Shown one piece after another: positions 18,212 through 30,950 of a stretch of DNA of 64,000 bases (positions within the stretch are counted from its first letter, which is position 1; each line of letters begins with the position of its first letter). The notes under the pieces were generated by a model, which worked only from the letters and a program-made list of their open reading frames with translations, made no database searches and was not told where the DNA came from. Origin of the DNA: Candidatus Auribacterota bacterium (GTDB lineage: Bacteria > Auribacterota > Ancaeobacteria > Ancaeobacterales > Ancaeobacteraceae); NCBI GenBank assembly GCA_022711655.1, contig JAKLEM010000006.1, forward strand, positions 1-64,000, written 5' to 3'. The translations under genes and the position numbers were made by a program.

Positions 18212-18799
18212 ATGGTTCTTATTCCGATGGTTATCGAGACGACGGGGCGGTCGGAGCGGGCGTACGACATCTATTCGCGCCTCCTGAAAGACCGGATCAT
18301 TTTCCTCGGGACGGCGATCGACGACAACGTGGCGAACCTGGTGGTCGCCCAGCTGCTCTTCCTCCAGATGGAGGACCCGGACAAGGACATCAACCTCTAT
18401 ATCAATTCGCCGGGCGGGTCGGTGACCGCCGGCATGGCGATCTACGACACGATGCAGTTCCTGAAGTGCCCGGTGACGACCTACTGCGTCGGCCAGGCGG
18501 CGAGCATGGGCGCGGTCCTGCTGGCCGGCGGCGCGAAAGGCAAGCGCTACGCCCTCCCGCGCTCGCGGATCATGATCCACCAGCCGTGGGGCGGCGTCGA
18601 GGGAACGGTCTCCGACATCAACATCCAGGCGAAAGAGATCAGCCGGCTGAAAGAGGAGCTGAACAAGATACTGGCGCACCACACCGGCCAGTCGATGGAA
18701 GCGATCGCCAAGGACACCGACCGCGACTACTTCATGTCGGCCGACGAGGCGATGAAGTACGGTTTGGTCGACCAGGTGGTTGATTCGGTAAAGAAATAA
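18212..18799 (+). CDS. clpP: ATP-dependent Clp protease proteolytic subunit
   Basis: This 195-residue serine peptidase forms the tetradecameric barrel that degrades substrates fed by ClpX. The catalytic triad is visible: S98 in GQAASMGA, H123 in IMIHQP and D172 in DTDRDYF. The length is typical. Residues 12-18 (GRSERAY) form the usual N-terminal segment. It starts 33 bases after tig behind GGAACGGAGG and is followed by clpX. Confidence 0.97.
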   Translation: MVLIPMVIETTGRSERAYDIYSRLLKDRIIFLGTAIDDNVANLVVAQLLFLQMEDPDKDINLYINSPGGSVTAGMAIYDTMQFLKCPVTTYCVGQAASMGAVLLAGGAKGKRYALPRSRIMIHQPWGGVEGTVSDINIQAKEISRLKEELNKILAHHTGQSMEAIAKDTDRDYFMSADEAMKYGLVDQVVDSVKK

Positions 18800-18896
18800 A
18801 TGTCCGATGTCCAGTGAACCGATGTCCAACGTGGTGTTTGCCATACAAACATTGTTGGTCATCGGGTAATTGGTCATTGGCCATTCGCGAGCGGAT
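18800..18896. repeat. GACCAAT/GGTCATT palindromic repeat between clpP and clpX
   Basis: The spacer consists of repeated GATGTCCA and TTGGTCAT words, ending TTGGTCATTGGCCATTCGCG. It resembles the spacers at 42842-42913 and 47334-47410 and defines a dispersed repeat family. Confidence 0.7.
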
Positions 18897-20162
<1,266 letters not shown>

Positions 20163-20191
20163 GGATACGGGATAAGGTTTGTAGCAGACCT

Positions 20192-20274
20192 GTCATCCTG
20201 AGCGAAGCGAAGGATCTCTCAGGCAGAAGCAATAAGTTGTGAGATTCTTCGCTGCGCTCAGAATGACATTTTTT
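20192..20274. repeat. GTCATCCTGAGCGAAGC palindromic repeat with T-run between clpX and lon
   Basis: The left arm (20192-20217, GTCATCCTGAGCGAAGCG...) and right arm (20242-20267, ...CGCTGCGCTCAGAATGAC) are inverted copies. They are followed by six T residues, so the element may also serve as a terminator after clpX. Confidence 0.75.
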
Positions 20275-20301
20275 ACATTCCCCTATTCACCTTAGATAAT
20301 A

Positions 20302-22674
20302 ATGAAGTCCGAGACCCTCGACATCAACACGCAGAAAAAGACCGTCCCGCTGGTTCCCCTCAAGGATATCGTCGTTTTCCCTCATACCGTCGTGCCCGTC
20401 CTTGTCGGCAGGCCCCGGTCGGTGAAGGCGGTCGAAGAGGCGATGCTCGACGACAAGCTGGTCGTCTTCGCCGCGCAGCGGGTCGCCGCCCAGGAAGACC
20501 CCGCGGCGCAGGATATCCACGACGTCGGCACCCTCTGCCGCATCCTGCAGACGATGCGCGCCTCCGACGGATCGATCAAGCTCCTTACCGAGGGGGTACG
20601 GCGCGTCAGGGTCGTGCGGTACCTGAACGTCCGCGAATATTTTTCCGTCGAGATCGAAGGGGTCGGGGAGGGGTGCGCGAGGACCTCCGAGTCGGAAGCG
20701 CTCATCCGCAGCGCCCGCACCCTGTTCGAGAAATATGTCGGCCTGAGCGCGAAGCTGCCGCAGGATATCGTCGGCGTGATGCAGGAGATCGAGGACCCCG
20801 GCAAGCTGGCCGATTTTGTCGCGTCCAACTCGTATTTCAAGATCAGGGACAAGCAGGGGCTCCTCTCGCTGGTGTCGCCGGCGGAGCGGCTGAAGCGCGT
20901 CGTCGAGCTTCTGACGGTCGAGCTCGAGATCCTGGAGATCGAGAAGAAGCTCAACGACCAGGTCAAGAAGCAGATCGAGGACAGCCAGAAGCATTTCTAC
21001 CTCCACGAACAGCTCAAGGCGATCGAGCGCGAGCTTGGCCGCGAGACCGGCTTCGGCGAGGTCGAGGAGATGCGCGAGAAGATCAGGAAGGCGCAGATGC
21101 CGAAGGAGGCCGAGGAGAAGGCGCTCAAGGAGCTGGCCCGGCTGTCGCGGATGAACGTGATGACCCCCGAATACGCGGTGGTGAAGAACTACCTCGACAT
21201 ACTGCTCGACCTGCCGTGGCACGAGCGCACCGAGGACAACCTCGACCTCGCGCACGCCCGCAGTATCCTGGACGAAGACCATTACGGCCTCGACGACCCC
21301 AAGGAGCGCATCCTGGAGTTCCTCGCGGTCCGGAAGCTGACCAAGAATTCCAAGGGGAGCATCCTCTGCTTTTCAGGCCCGCCGGGAGTGGGGAAGACCT
21401 CGCTGGCGAAGTCGATCGCGCGCGCCCTCGGCAGGAAGTTCACCCGCATCTCGCTGGGCGGCGTCCGCGACGAGGCGGAGATCCGCGGCCACCGGCGCAC
21501 CTACGTCGGGGCGCTCCCGGGGCGCATCGTCCAGTCGTTGCGCAAGATCAAGCACAAGAACCCCGTGTTCCTCCTCGACGAGATCGACAAGCTCTCGCGC
21601 GATTTCCACGGCGACCCGGCCAGCGCGCTCCTGGAGGTCCTCGACCCCGAGCAGAACGGCGCCTTCAGCGACCATTTTCTCGAGGTCGACTACGACCTGT
21701 CAGACGTGATGTTCATCACGACGGCGAACGTCAAGGACAACATCCACCCGACGCTGCGGGACCGGATGGAAGTGATAGAGATATCGAGCTATACCGAGTT
21801 CGAAAAGCTCAAGATCGCGAAGCTGTATCTCGTCCCGAAGCAGGTCCGCGAGAACGGGCTGACCGCGAAGGACCTGAAGTTCAACGACGGAGCCCTCCAG
21901 TCGATTGTTCGCGAATACACGCGCGAGGCGGGCGTCCGCGGCCTCGAGCGGGAGCTCGCGAAGGTGGCGCGTAAGGTCGCGAAGGACGTCGTCGAATCGG
22001 GATCTTCTCCGGTAAAGCGCCAGGGCGGGTCGAAAACTGTCGCGGTAACCGCGCAGAACCTGCACGGCTACCTGGGCAACCCGAAATATCACCAGAACGG
22101 CGTCGAGGAGAACCTGCCGAGCGGCCTGGCGGTCGGGCTGGCCTGGACGCCGGTGGGCGGCGACATCATCTACGTCGAGTCGACGATGGTGAGCGGCCGG
22201 GGGAGCCTGATCCTCACCGGCCAGCTCGGCGACGTGATGAAAGAGAGCGCGAAGGCGGCGCTGACCGTGATCCGCGCGATGGCGAAGCGGCTCGGCGTCC
22301 CGGAGGATTTCTACCGCAAGACCGACCTGCATATCCATATCCCGGAAGGCGCGATCTCCAAGGACGGCCCCTCGGCCGGGATCGCGATGGTGGTGTCGAT
22401 CATCTCCGCGCTCTTGAAGAAGCCGATGAAGAAGGGGATCGCCATGACCGGCGAGATCACCCTGCGCGGCAAGATCCTGCGCATCGGCGGCGTGAAGGAG
22501 AAGGCGATCGCAGCGCACCGCAGCAGGATCAGGAAAGTGGTCCTGCCGCTGGACAACAAGAGCGACCTCTCGGACATCCCCGAGATCGTCAGAAAAGAAA
22601 TCGATTTTGTGTTTGTACAAGACGTCGAAGATGTGATAAAAGAAGTCTTCACGAAAGAAGTTCGGAGCTCGTAG
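20302..22674 (+). CDS. lon: ATP-dependent Lon protease
   Basis: This 790-residue protein combines the N-terminal substrate-binding domain ([19 protein letters not shown]), a coiled-coil region, an AAA+ domain with Walker A GPPGVGKT (K365), and the C-terminal protease domain. The catalytic dyad is S691 in DGPSAG and K734 in GGVKEK, 43 residues apart as in E. coli Lon. It degrades misfolded and regulatory proteins in the cytoplasm. Length and domain order are standard. Confidence 0.97.
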   Translation: MKSETLDINTQKKTVPLVPLKDIVVFPHTVVPVLVGRPRSVKAVEEAMLDDKLVVFAAQRVAAQEDPAAQDIHDVGTLCRILQTMRASDGSIKLLTEGVRRVRVVRYLNVREYFSVEIEGVGEGCARTSESEALIRSARTLFEKYVGLSAKLPQDIVGVMQEIEDPGKLADFVASNSYFKIRDKQGLLSLVSPAERLKRVVELLTVELEILEIEKKLNDQVKKQIEDSQKHFYLHEQLKAIERELGRETGFGEVEEMREKIRKAQMPKEAEEKALKELARLSRMNVMTPEYAVVKNYLDILLDLPWHERTEDNLDLAHARSILDEDHYGLDDPKERILEFLAVRKLTKNSKGSILCFSGPPGVGKTSLAKSIARALGRKFTRISLGGVRDEAEIRGHRRTYVGALPGRIVQSLRKIKHKNPVFLLDEIDKLSRDFHGDPASALLEVLDPEQNGAFSDHFLEVDYDLSDVMFITTANVKDNIHPTLRDRMEVIEISSYTEFEKLKIAKLYLVPKQVRENGLTAKDLKFNDGALQSIVREYTREAGVRGLERELAKVARKVAKDVVESGSSPVKRQGGSKTVAVTAQNLHGYLGNPKYHQNGVEENLPSGLAVGLAWTPVGGDIIYVESTMVSGRGSLILTGQLGDVMKESAKAALTVIRAMAKRLGVPEDFYRKTDLHIHIPEGAISKDGPSAGIAMVVSIISALLKKPMKKGIAMTGEITLRGKILRIGGVKEKAIAAHRSRIRKVVLPLDNKSDLSDIPEIVRKEIDFVFVQDVEDVIKEVFTKEVRSS

Positions 22675-22705
22675 CACGGAACTCCGCGATCACGTAAGCG
22701 ATCAC

Positions 22706-22729
22706 AGGGGCACGCATTGACGTGCCCCT
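22706..22729. other. Perfect 9-bp hairpin before purA
   Basis: AGGGGCACG and CGTGCCCCT surround a six-base loop (CATTGA). There is no T-run, so it is not a classical intrinsic terminator. It may be an mRNA structure or a decayed repeat. Confidence 0.5.
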
Positions 22730-22737
22730 CTGCATGA

Positions 22738-24038
<1,301 letters not shown>

Positions 24039-24039
<1 letters not shown>

Positions 24040-24773
24040 TGATACAGACAATCGACGGCATCGACCCCCGTAAAGTACCGAAGCACATCGCCATCATCAT
24101 GGACGGCAACGGCCGTTGGGCGAAGGCGCGGGGGCAGTCGAGGATCGAGGGCCACCGGGCGGGCGCCGAGACGATCAAGGTGATCACGCGGGTGGCAGGC
24201 GAGATCGGCGTCAAGCACCTGACGCTCTACGCCTTTTCCGTCGAAAACTGGAGCAGGCCGAAGGCGGAGGTGTCCGCGCTGATGAGCCTCCTCCGGATCT
24301 TCCTGAAAAAAGAGCTTCCCTCTCTGATGAAGAACGAGATCCGGCTGCGGTCGATCGGCCGTATCGGCGACCTGCCCGCGGCTGCGCAGCGGGCGCTCAG
24401 GGAGACCGAAGAGGCGACGGCAAAGAACGGAAAGCTCTTCGTGACGCTTGCCCTCAACTACGGCGGCAGGACGGAGATCGTCGATGCGGCTCGCGCTCTC
24501 GCTCGCGAATGCGCGGCGGGGACGCTCAAGCCGGAGAAGATCACCGAGGAGCTGTTCGGGTCGCGGCTATACGCCGCGGAGCACCGCACGCCGGACCCGG
24601 AGCTCCTGATCAGGACGAGCGGAGAGATGCGGGTCAGCAACTTCCTTCTCTGGCAGATATCGTACGCCGAGTTCTATGTGACGAAGACGCTGTGGCCCGA
24701 TTTTAGGGAAAACGACCTCTACGAGGCGATCCGGGAGTATCAGCGCCGCGAACGGCGCTTCGGGGGTGTGTAG
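24039..24773 (+). CDS. uppS: Undecaprenyl diphosphate synthase (isoprenyl transferase)
   Basis: This 244-residue cis-prenyltransferase builds the C55 lipid carrier for peptidoglycan and envelope glycans. The catalytic D22 lies in IIMDGNGRWAKARG, and SVENWSRP and the C-terminal RTSGEMRVSNFLLWQ motif are present. The ATG at 24039 overlaps the purA TGA by one base (TGATG). The in-frame TTG at 24036 is less likely. It heads the conserved uppS-cdsA-dxr-rseP-ispG-proS run. Confidence 0.96.
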
Positions 24774-24780
24774 GAGGCCT

Positions 24781-25608
24781 ATGCTCATACCGCGATTGAT
24801 AAGCTCGATCTTCCTGACGATCCTTTTCTTCTGCACTGTCTGGTTCAGCCAGACGCAGGTCGTCTTCTTCCTGATCGTGATCAACACGTTCATCGCTCTC
24901 GGGATGTACGAGGTGCTGGCGCTCGCCGAGAAGAAGGGGATACCTGTCTTCAAGGTCTACGTGATCTTCTCCGGGATGGCGCTCCTGACGACGATCTTCG
25001 CCTGCGTCCACCAGAACCTGCAGTCGGGCGACCTTGCCGCGTGCGTCATGTTCATCCTCTTTTTCGGCCTCTTTATCCTGTACTCGCGCATGAGCGACCT
25101 CAGCGGGGCGGTCTCCGGCATCTCGGCGTCGATCGGGACGGTATTCTACGTCAGCTGGCTTTTCTCGTTCCTGGTCCGCATCAATTTCATGGAAGGGGTC
25201 GACGGGCGGATGTACATATTTTTCCTTGCGCTCATGGTATTTCTGGCCGACATCATGGCCTATACCGTCGGCAACCTGATCGGCCGCCACAAGCTGGCGC
25301 CGGTGATCAGCCCAAAGAAGACGGTCGAGGGGGCGTTCGGGGCGGTCGGCGGCGCCCTTATCGGCGCCGCGCTCGGGAAGGTCTTCCTGGTCCACGCGAT
25401 CGCCTGGCATCATATCGTTTCTATCGGGCTTCTGGTCGGCATCATCTCGCAGATCGGCGACCTGTTCGAATCTATCCTAAAGCGCGACGCCGGGGTGAAG
25501 GACTCCGGGAAGATCATACCGGGCATGGGCGGCGTGCTCGACCTGGTCGACGGCCTCCTCTTCTGCGCCCCCGTGATCTACCTGTATTTGCAGGTGTTCG
25601 TTCGATAA
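24781..25608 (+). CDS. cdsA: Phosphatidate cytidylyltransferase
   Basis: This 275-residue polytopic membrane protein makes CDP-diacylglycerol for phospholipid synthesis. Several hydrophobic helices are visible, and the C-terminal signature SILKRDAGVKDSGKIIPGMGG then LDLVD matches the CDP-diglyceride synthetase pattern, with Met in place of the usual His and Leu in place of Arg. The start is set at ATG 24781 behind AGGAGG (close spacing). A GTG at 24766 would add five residues and overlap uppS. Confidence 0.93.
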   Translation: MLIPRLISSIFLTILFFCTVWFSQTQVVFFLIVINTFIALGMYEVLALAEKKGIPVFKVYVIFSGMALLTTIFACVHQNLQSGDLAACVMFILFFGLFILYSRMSDLSGAVSGISASIGTVFYVSWLFSFLVRINFMEGVDGRMYIFFLALMVFLADIMAYTVGNLIGRHKLAPVISPKKTVEGAFGAVGGALIGAALGKVFLVHAIAWHHIVSIGLLVGIISQIGDLFESILKRDAGVKDSGKIIPGMGGVLDLVDGLLFCAPVIYLYLQVFVR

Positions 25609-25615
25609 GCGCTTT

Positions 25616-25714
25616 GTCATCCCCGTGCTCTTTGCGCGGGGTCAAGAGCGGCGATGCAGGGCGCAGGCATGCCTGTACCCTTGAGGATTCCCGCCGGAAG
25701 ATCGCGGGAATGAC
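25616..25714. repeat. Composite palindromic repeat between cdsA and dxr
   Basis: The outer ends are GTCATCCCCG and CGCGGGAATGAC. In the middle (25656-25681) lies a copy of the GGCATGCC-centred palindrome. The element runs to within three bases of the dxr start codon and removes any obvious ribosome site. Confidence 0.75.
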
Positions 25715-25717
25715 CAT

Positions 25718-26869
25718 ATGAAAAAGATATCCATCCTCGGCTCCACCGGCTCAATCGGCCGCAGTACGCTCGACGTCATCAGGCATTCCGGCGATTTCAG
25801 GGTCGTCGGCCTGTGCGCGAAGAGCAACGTGGCGCTTCTTCTCGAGCAGATCGCCGAATTCCGGCCGAAGATCGTTGCGGTATGGGACGATTCGACGGCT
25901 GCCGAGATCCGCGCAAAGGCACCGCGCACGGTCAAGGTCGTTTCGGGTTTGAACGGGCTGTCCGAGGTCTCGGCGAACGCGGCCAACGATATTGTCGTCT
26001 CCGCCCTCGTCGGCGCCGTCGGCCTCGTGCCGACCCTCGAGGCGGTGAAGCAGGGAATAGACATCGCGCTGGCCAATAAGGAAGTGCTCGTCATGGCCGG
26101 CGAGCCGTTCATGCGGGCCGCGTCGAAGAGCGGCGCCGCCGTCCTGCCGGTCGACAGCGAGCACAGCGCCATCTTCCAGTGTTTGAACGGCGGAAAAAAG
26201 GAAGAGGTCCGCCGCGTCATCATTACCGCGTCCGGAGGGCCGTTCGTCGACCTGCCGCTCGACAAGCTGAAGAAGGTAACGGTCAAGGCGGCGCTGGACC
26301 ATCCGCGCTGGTCGATGGGCAGGAAGGTGACGATCGACTCCGCCTCGCTGATGAACAAGGGGCTGGAGGTTATCGAGGCGCGCTGGCTTTTCGGCCTCGA
26401 CCTCGACAGAATCGACGTCGTCATTCACCGCGAGAGCATCGTCCACTCGATGGTCGAATATATCGACGGCTCGGTGATCGCCCAGATGAGCGTCCCCGAC
26501 ATGAGGATACCGATCCAGTACGCGCTGACCTACCCGGCGCGCGCGGCGAGTACGGCCCATTTCGTCGATTTCGCGAAGCTGAAAACGCTCTCCTTCGAGG
26601 CGCCGGACCACGCGCGGTTCCCCGCGCTCGGCCTCGCGTTCCGGGCGGTCAGGGAAGGCGGGACGATGCCCGCGGCCCTGAATGCGGCGAACGAGATCGC
26701 TGTCGGCGAGTTCCTGGAAGGAAATATCGGTTTCCTGGACATGGCAGTTGTTGTACAATCGGTGCTCGACGCGCACAAGCGCGTCGACCGCCCGTCGATC
26801 GAGGCGATCCTCACGGCGGACGGCTGGGCCAGGGGTGAAGCGAAGCGTTGCATCGAAATAAGGAAATAA
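25718..26869 (+). CDS. dxr: 1-deoxy-D-xylulose 5-phosphate reductoisomerase
   Basis: This 383-residue NADPH-dependent enzyme converts DXP to MEP, the committed step of the non-mevalonate isoprenoid pathway. The nucleotide-binding loop GSTGSIG is at residues 8-14, the metal-binding segment VDSEHSA is present, and the later MNKGLEVIEARWLF signature is intact. It supplies precursors for UppS. Its leader is repeat-derived, with no clear Shine-Dalgarno sequence. Confidence 0.97.
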   Translation: MKKISILGSTGSIGRSTLDVIRHSGDFRVVGLCAKSNVALLLEQIAEFRPKIVAVWDDSTAAEIRAKAPRTVKVVSGLNGLSEVSANAANDIVVSALVGAVGLVPTLEAVKQGIDIALANKEVLVMAGEPFMRAASKSGAAVLPVDSEHSAIFQCLNGGKKEEVRRVIITASGGPFVDLPLDKLKKVTVKAALDHPRWSMGRKVTIDSASLMNKGLEVIEARWLFGLDLDRIDVVIHRESIVHSMVEYIDGSVIAQMSVPDMRIPIQYALTYPARAASTAHFVDFAKLKTLSFEAPDHARFPALGLAFRAVREGGTMPAALNAANEIAVGEFLEGNIGFLDMAVVVQSVLDAHKRVDRPSIEAILTADGWARGEAKRCIEIRK

Positions 26870-26882
26870 ATAAAGGATCCAC

Positions 26883-28022
26883 ATGCTCTATCTGCTTTCA
26901 ATGATATTCGTCCTCGGCGTCCTCGTCTTCGTCCACGAGCTGGGGCATTTCATCGTGGCGAAGCTGAACGGGGTGCGCGTCGAGAAGTTCTCGCTCGGCT
27001 TCGGGCCGAAGCTGTTCGGCGTCAGGCGCGGACATACCGAGTACCTGATCTCCGCGCTGCCGCTGGGCGGCTACGTGAAGATGGCCGGCGACGAGCCCGA
27101 CGGAGACCGCACCGGCGAATCGTGGGAATTCTATTCCAAGCGGCCGTCTCAGCGGATCTCGATCGTCTTTGCCGGCCCGCTCATGAACCTGCTGCTCGCT
27201 GCCGTCGTGTTCTGCTGCATCTTCATGGTCGGGATGCCGACGTTCACCTCGAAGATCGGCGATATCAAAAAAGGGTATCCGGCGGAAAAGGCGGGCCTCA
27301 AGAAAGGCGACCAGATCGTCGCGCTCAACGGCAAGCCCGTCAGGCGGTGGGACGAGCTCACCGGGATCGTCTACAACAGCGCCGGCAAGGAATGCACCTT
27401 TACGATCAAGCGCACGGTCGACATCGCCGTCGACGCCTCGACGCTCGAGGTTATCCAGTTCCGCATACGGATCACCCCGCAGGAAGAGAAGATAAAGGAT
27501 ATCTTCGGCAAGGACCACCGGATCGGCGTGATCGGCATCACGCCGTCGATGGAGGTTACCAGCGAGAAGATGGGGCCCCTGGGCGCCGTCAGGACCGGGA
27601 TCACGCACACGGTGAAGCTGACGGCGATGACCTACCAGGGGATATGGCTCCTGGTGACGCGGCAGGTGCCGGCCAACTCGATAGGCGGACCGCTGTTGAT
27701 CGCGAAAATGGCGGGTGAGACGGCGAAGATGGGGATGCTGCAGCTCTTCAACTTCCTCGCGGTCTTGAGCATCAGCCTGGCCGTCCTGAACCTCCTGCCG
27801 ATACCGATCCTCGACGGGGGGCACATCATGTTCTACACGTTCGAGGCGGTGAGGCGCAAGCCGATGAGCCTCAAGGCCCAGCTGCTCGCGCAGAAGGCCG
27901 GCCTGGTCATCCTCGTCGCCCTGATGGTCTTCGCGACGTACAACGACGTGACCCGGTTCGCGGATACGTTCAGGAACATAGGGAAGAAGGCGGTCGGCTT
28001 CGTCGTCCCGCAGAAGAAATAG
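26883..28022 (+). CDS. rseP: RIP metalloprotease RseP (site-2 protease family)
   Basis: This 379-residue intramembrane zinc protease cleaves transmembrane anti-sigma factors and signal peptides. HELGH is at residues 18-22 in the first membrane helix, and NLLPIPILDGGH in the C-terminal part supplies the third zinc ligand (Asp). A single PDZ domain (KKGYPAEKAGLKKGDQIVALNG) lies in the periplasmic loop, where E. coli has two. It starts 14 bases after dxr. Confidence 0.95.
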   Translation: MLYLLSMIFVLGVLVFVHELGHFIVAKLNGVRVEKFSLGFGPKLFGVRRGHTEYLISALPLGGYVKMAGDEPDGDRTGESWEFYSKRPSQRISIVFAGPLMNLLLAAVVFCCIFMVGMPTFTSKIGDIKKGYPAEKAGLKKGDQIVALNGKPVRRWDELTGIVYNSAGKECTFTIKRTVDIAVDASTLEVIQFRIRITPQEEKIKDIFGKDHRIGVIGITPSMEVTSEKMGPLGAVRTGITHTVKLTAMTYQGIWLLVTRQVPANSIGGPLLIAKMAGETAKMGMLQLFNFLAVLSISLAVLNLLPIPILDGGHIMFYTFEAVRRKPMSLKAQLLAQKAGLVILVALMVFATYNDVTRFADTFRNIGKKAVGFVVPQKK

Positions 28023-28041
28023 CGAATTCACGAGAAAGCAA

Positions 28042-29106
28042 ATGATCAAGCGCCGTAGGACAAGACAGATCAAGATCGGCAACGTGGCCATAGGGGGCGG
28101 GGCTCCCGTGTCGATCCAGTCGATGACGACGACCGACACGCGCGACGTCGATGCGACGGTCGACCAGATAGCCGAGCTCGCCGCCGCCGGCTGCGAGATC
28201 GTACGCGTCACCGTCAAGGACATGGAGTCGGCGAAGTGCCTGAAGGATATCCGGCGGGGGATCGCCGCTCCGCTTGTTGCAGACATCCATTTCGACTACC
28301 GCGTCGCGCTTGAGTCGGCGAAGCACGCCGACTGCATCCGCCTCAACCCGGGCAATATATCGAAGCCGGAACAGGTGAGACAGGTGATCGCCGCCTGCAA
28401 GGACCGCGGCATCCCGATCCGCGTCGGCGCGAACTCGGGCTCGATCCAGCGGGGGAGAGGGAAGGCCGCGAAGATCAAGGGCGTTTCCGGCCTCTCCGCG
28501 GACATGATCGCCGGCGTCCTTGATTACCTCAAGATATTCGAAAAGGAGAAGTTCTACGACATCAAGATATCGCTGAAGGCGGCGCACATCTATGAGACCG
28601 TGATGGCCTACCGCGCCCTTGCGCGCGAGTGCGACTACCCGTTCCATCTCGGGATCACCGCCAGCGGACTGCCGTTCGCCGGGACGATCAAGTCCTCGAT
28701 CGGGATCGGCGCGCTACTGCTGGACGGCATCGGCGACACATTCAGGGTCTCGCTGACGGCCGACCCGGTGGAAGAGGTCAGGGTCGGCAGGGAGATCGTG
28801 AAGAGCCTCGGACTGAGGAATTTCGGGCCGGTGATCATGTCGTGCCCCACCTGCGGGCGCGCCGAGATCGACATCATCACGCTGACCGAGCGGATCGAGG
28901 CCCGGGTGAAGGATTTCCCGAAGCCGCTCGATATCGCCGTGATGGGGTGCGTCGTCAACGGCCCCGGCGAGGCGGCCGGAGCAGACATCGGTATCGCCGG
29001 CGGCAAAGGGGTCGGCGTCATTTTCAGGAAAGGCAAGATCGTTAAGACCGTCAAAGAAAAGCAACTGCTGTCGGAATTCATGAAAGAACTGGAGAAGCTG
29101 TTATGA
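28042..29106 (+). CDS. ispG: (E)-4-hydroxy-3-methylbut-2-enyl-diphosphate synthase
   Basis: This 354-residue [4Fe-4S] enzyme acts in the MEP pathway and converts MEcPP to HMBPP. The cluster ligands C268, C271 and C303 plus E310 are in the expected positions (SCPTCGR and GCVVNGPGE). It has the short bacterial form without the extra central domain. Its stop overlaps the proS start by four bases (ATGA), so the two are translationally coupled. Confidence 0.96.
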   Translation: MIKRRRTRQIKIGNVAIGGGAPVSIQSMTTTDTRDVDATVDQIAELAAAGCEIVRVTVKDMESAKCLKDIRRGIAAPLVADIHFDYRVALESAKHADCIRLNPGNISKPEQVRQVIAACKDRGIPIRVGANSGSIQRGRGKAAKIKGVSGLSADMIAGVLDYLKIFEKEKFYDIKISLKAAHIYETVMAYRALARECDYPFHLGITASGLPFAGTIKSSIGIGALLLDGIGDTFRVSLTADPVEEVRVGREIVKSLGLRNFGPVIMSCPTCGRAEIDIITLTERIEARVKDFPKPLDIAVMGCVVNGPGEAAGADIGIAGGKGVGVIFRKGKIVKTVKEKQLLSEFMKELEKLL

Positions 29107-30821
29107 GATATACCAACGGATTCTTTCCCACGCTTAAAGAGATCCCCCAGGAGGCGGAGATCGCCAGCCACCAGCTGATGATCCGCGCCGGCTACATACA
29201 AAAGCTCTCGTCGGGGCTCTATACCTACCTGCCGCTCGGCCTGCGCGTCATACAGAAGGTGCAGAATATCATCCGCGAGGAGCTGGGCCGCTGCGGCGCC
29301 ATCGAGCTCCTGATGCCGATCCTCCAGCCGCGCGAGATCTGGGAGCGGAGCGGCCGCTACACGCTGATGGGCGAGCTGATGATGAAGTGCAAGAACCGCG
29401 AGCAGAAAGAGTTCATCCTGGCGCCGACGCACGAGGAGATCGTCACCGATATCGTGTCCCGCCGTGTCAACTCGTACAAGCAGCTCCCGCTGAACTTCTA
29501 CCAGATACAGACCAAGTTCCGCGACGAGCTCCGGCCGCGCTTCGGCGTCGTCCGCGCGAAAGAGTTCATCATGAAGGACGGCTATTCGTTCGACGCCGAC
29601 CAGGAAGGGGCCGATAAGACCTACCTCGACATGTACAAGGCGTACGAACGGATCTTCAAGCGCTGCGGGCTGAAGGCGGTGCCGGTCCGCGCCGACACTG
29701 GTGTCATGGGCGGCAACGAGTCGCACGAGTTCATGGTCCTGGCCGCGAGCGGCGAGGACGGTATCGCGATCTGCAAAGGGTGCGGCTACGCGGCCAACAC
29801 CGAGCTGGCGGAACGGATACCCGCGAGCCGCGAGGGGGGCAAAGAGATGCCCGGCGCCATGAGCGAGGTTCATACGCCGGAGCTGCGGAGCGTCGACGAG
29901 CTCGCCGCCTTCTTCAAGACAGATCCGCACAAGTTCATCAAGACGATGATCTACACGGCCGGCGGCGATCCGGTCGCGGTGCTCTGCCGCGGCGACGTCG
30001 ACATCAACGAGGTCAAGCTGAAGCGGGCGCTGAACACGCAGGACGTGGCGCTGGCAGACCCGGTGACGATCGAGCGGGCTACCGGCGCGCCGGTCGGGTT
30101 CGCCGGCCCGGTCGGGCTGAAGATCAGGATGATCGCCGACCTGTCGATCCACGGTATCACCAACGCCGTCACCGGGGCGAACAAGAAAGACACGCACGTC
30201 GTCAACGTCAACATGCCGCGCGATTTCAAGGCGCCGGAGTTCGCCGATATCGGCGTCGTGAAGGCGGGCGACGAGTGCGTCAAGTGCCAGGGGACGCTCG
30301 ACGTCCAGCGGGGGGTCGAGGTCGGCCAGGTCTTCAAGCTCGGCACCAAATACAGCATAACGCTCGACGCCACCTACCTCGACAAGAACGGCGAAAAGAA
30401 GCCGGCGGTGATGGGGTGCTACGGCATCGGCGTGTCGCGCACGGTCGCCGCGATCATCGAGCAGAACAACGACGAGAACGGCATCGTCTGGCCGATGGCG
30501 ATCGCGCCGTACGAGGTCGCCGTCCTGCCGATCTCGATGAAAGACGAGGCGCTCGTCAGCGCCGCCATGGGGCTCTACAACGCCCTGCAAAAGCTCGGGA
30601 TCGAGGCGGTGATCGACGATCGCGAAGAGAGCGCCGGCATCAAGTTCAAGGACGCCGACCTGATCGGCTTCCCTGTCAAGGTGATCCTCGGCCCGAAGAG
30701 CTTCAAGGAGGGCAATGTCGAGATCAAGATGCGCAAAGACGGTAAATCGACGATCGTCCCCTGCGAAGAAGCTGCGCTGAAGGTCCGGGACCTGGTGAAT
30801 CAGGAAAAGCTGTACGTCTAG
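29103..30821 (+). CDS. proS: Prolyl-tRNA synthetase, bacterial type with editing domain
   Basis: This 572-residue class II synthetase charges tRNA-Pro. The N-terminal catalytic core contains motif 2 (TKFRDELRPRFGVVRAKEF) and the C-terminal part has motif 3 (MGCYGIGVSRTVAA) and the anticodon-binding domain. Between them (about residues 235-395) sits the YbaK-like insertion domain that hydrolyses mischarged Ala-tRNA. It is last in the uppS-to-proS run, and a strong promoter for the pyrimidine genes follows. Confidence 0.96.
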   Translation: MRYTNGFFPTLKEIPQEAEIASHQLMIRAGYIQKLSSGLYTYLPLGLRVIQKVQNIIREELGRCGAIELLMPILQPREIWERSGRYTLMGELMMKCKNREQKEFILAPTHEEIVTDIVSRRVNSYKQLPLNFYQIQTKFRDELRPRFGVVRAKEFIMKDGYSFDADQEGADKTYLDMYKAYERIFKRCGLKAVPVRADTGVMGGNESHEFMVLAASGEDGIAICKGCGYAANTELAERIPASREGGKEMPGAMSEVHTPELRSVDELAAFFKTDPHKFIKTMIYTAGGDPVAVLCRGDVDINEVKLKRALNTQDVALADPVTIERATGAPVGFAGPVGLKIRMIADLSIHGITNAVTGANKKDTHVVNVNMPRDFKAPEFADIGVVKAGDECVKCQGTLDVQRGVEVGQVFKLGTKYSITLDATYLDKNGEKKPAVMGCYGIGVSRTVAAIIEQNNDENGIVWPMAIAPYEVAVLPISMKDEALVSAAMGLYNALQKLGIEAVIDDREESAGIKFKDADLIGFPVKVILGPKSFKEGNVEIKMRKDGKSTIVPCEEAALKVRDLVNQEKLYV

Positions 30822-30867
30822 CCGCGAAAAGTCCTTTTGTGCACATTGACAATAATTTAAAAACTGT

Positions 30868-30896
30868 TTGACACGCGGAGGCGGATAGCGTATAGT
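30868..30896 (+). promoter_or_regulatory. Sigma-70 promoter of the pyrimidine operon
   Basis: A consensus TTGACA (30868-30873) and TATAGT (30891-30896) are separated by exactly 17 bases, so a transcript would begin near 30903, just before the PyrR leader. Confidence 0.85.
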
Positions 30897-30908
30897 GCAT
30901 TACGATTC

Positions 30909-30945
30909 ACCTTTTAATTCAGCCCTGTGAGGCTGGCAAAGGAGC
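30909..30945 (+). promoter_or_regulatory. PyrR-binding RNA hairpin (pyr attenuator element)
   Basis: CCTTT (30910-30914) pairs with AAAGG (30938-30942), and CAGCC (30920-30924) pairs with GGCTG (30931-30935) around a loop containing the conserved GTGAGG core of PyrR sites. It lies upstream of a strong terminator and of pyrR, as in PyrR-controlled attenuators. Its 3' arm contains the AAAGGAG ribosome site of a short leader ORF. Confidence 0.8.
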
Positions 30946-30950
30946 CAAAG

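Noticed and set aside
28635-30590. 651-codon minus-strand ORF opposite proS
   Set aside because: It is a shadow of proS and ispG in a high-GC genome; no ribosome site and no domain.
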